A stretch of DNA of 64,000 nt, taken from the NCBI GenBank assembly GCA_028023455.1, contig JAQFVV010000017.1, positions 3,205,501 through 3,269,500 on the forward strand, read 5' to 3'. Shown here piece by piece: positions 63,043 through 64,000 of this stretch. Position 1 is the stretch's first letter. Each line of letters opens with the position of its first letter. The notes below the pieces were generated by a model, which saw nothing but the letters and a program-made list of their open reading frames with translations, searched no databases and was not told the origin of the DNA. The position numbers and the translations under genes are program-made. The stretch comes from Epiperipatus broadwayi. Lineage: Eukaryota > Onychophora > Udeonychophora > Euonychophora > Peripatidae.

Positions 63043-64000
63043 ATTCTGAGGAACAATTGCTTATAATTAAATGTCTGTTGTACTGTTTATATTTATCACT
63101 CATAGGTCTTAAAAAAACAGATGGGAAAGAAATCCTGCTGCAAATTTACCTTAAAAAGCTAAACATTTATTTTATGAAAAGTAAAATAAATTACTATAGA
63201 ATAAAATCTCATTCTAATGAAACTGTTTTAATTGTTTAGAAAGTGCTTTAATTAAATTAAAATTCATTTTTAGGAACCAATGCTAAGTTTACTTGGCATA
63301 TACACACAACTTATATAATATATGCAAATTAGAAAGTGGATCCAATGATTATTAATATTAGATTCTTAAAAAAAAATAATCTCAATTATAAAAATTCTAT
63401 TTGAGAATAAAAATATCCATGAAGAAAAAAAACCCATAAAAATTAAAAAACATACCTTTCAATTTATCTAACACATTTAAAAAAATCTAAAACAATATAA
63501 AATGTAGGCAAATTAATTAATTTCCTGTATATATAAAACTATTTATCAAAAAATAAAAACACTTTTATTCTCGAGTTTAATAAAAATAGATGAAATCAAA
63601 TCTCTTTAAAGTGGTTCCATTTGATATTTAATGAATCTTTATAAGCAATTTTTGAATTAAAAAATAATTCGCTTTGTTAAAAAAATGAATATTTATTAGG
63701 ACAATTTTTAATTCAAAAAACATGTTTTAAGAAAAAATCATTGTAAAAATTTAGGACCACAATTGGATTTATTCATATTTACTTTGCCTTAATAAACCAC
63801 TTAAAAGGTTACTTATTTTCACGTTTTTTTTTTTCAATAAGTTTTCAATTATACAGAGAATCAAATCCCAATTTATTAAAAAAAAAAAAAAAACATTTAC
63901 AAGAGGGGGGAAAAAAACCAATAAATTTAAAAATCTTTATTCTGATAAGAAGTTTAAAATTATTATTGGTTTTAAAACATCAAATTTTAAAAAGGTATTT

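Larger units (their letters stand above)
44660..64000 (-). other. GATA gene intron, at least 19.3 kb, open at the window edge
   Basis: From the acceptor at 44660-44670 to the right end I find no sequence encoding a GATA finger (C-x2-C-x17-C-x2-C) on the minus strand. The preceding exon is therefore beyond 64000. The intron is AT-rich and holds the SINEs, LINE fragments and foldback pieces listed separately. The remaining parts (46040-48690, 50060-52140, 52930-55320, 59810-62745 and 62950-64000) show no gene or repeat that I recognise, apart from simple tracts. Confidence 0.75.

Overview
This window looks like nuclear DNA from an animal with a large, repeat-rich, strongly AT-rich genome. The only host-gene sequence I can support is the terminal coding exon of a GATA1/2/3-class transcription factor, at 44327-44659 on the minus strand. 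It starts at a clean splice acceptor, just after the point where the C-terminal zinc finger of this family ends. The rest of its intron runs off the right edge (44660-64000), and I find no zinc-finger exon in it, so that intron is at least about 19.3 kb. The GATA tail, the long intron and the mix of non-LTR elements suggest a protostome, perhaps a mollusc or other lophotrochozoan. The species assignment is inference only.

Left part, 1-29.8 kb. There is no host gene. Instead there are foldback (self-inverted) elements, short tRNA-derived SINEs, a roughly 0.6 kb ATCT microsatellite, decayed RTE-like LINE pieces, and a nearly full-length 5.3 kb LINE (16455-21799, minus strand). That LINE has a CCHC-containing ORF1 and an ORF2 with endonuclease, reverse transcriptase and a C-terminal CCHC motif. 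It sits inside an (ATT)n tract beside a 5'-truncated CR1/Jockey-like fragment. A small array of CTCF-core-like motifs lies at 11.29-11.45 kb.

Middle, 29.8-42.5 kb. This is a graveyard of four superfamilies. There is an LTR retrotransposon of Gypsy type with two recognisable LTRs and gag and integrase remnants (29820-33361, minus). There is a Merlin/IS1016-like DNA transposon (34350-35215, minus), a hAT/ZMYM1-like transposase relic (about 37950-40730, plus) and a mariner relic (about 41800-42460, plus). All are broken by stops and frameshifts.

Right part, 42.5-64 kb. This is the likely GATA 3' UTR, the GATA terminal exon and its long intron. The intron is dotted with SINEs, most with visible target-site duplications, plus RTE and other LINE fragments and AT-rich filler. 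There is no operon-like organisation. The sequence is explained by one host gene and layered transposon insertions. No rRNA gene, functional tRNA gene or CRISPR array was seen.
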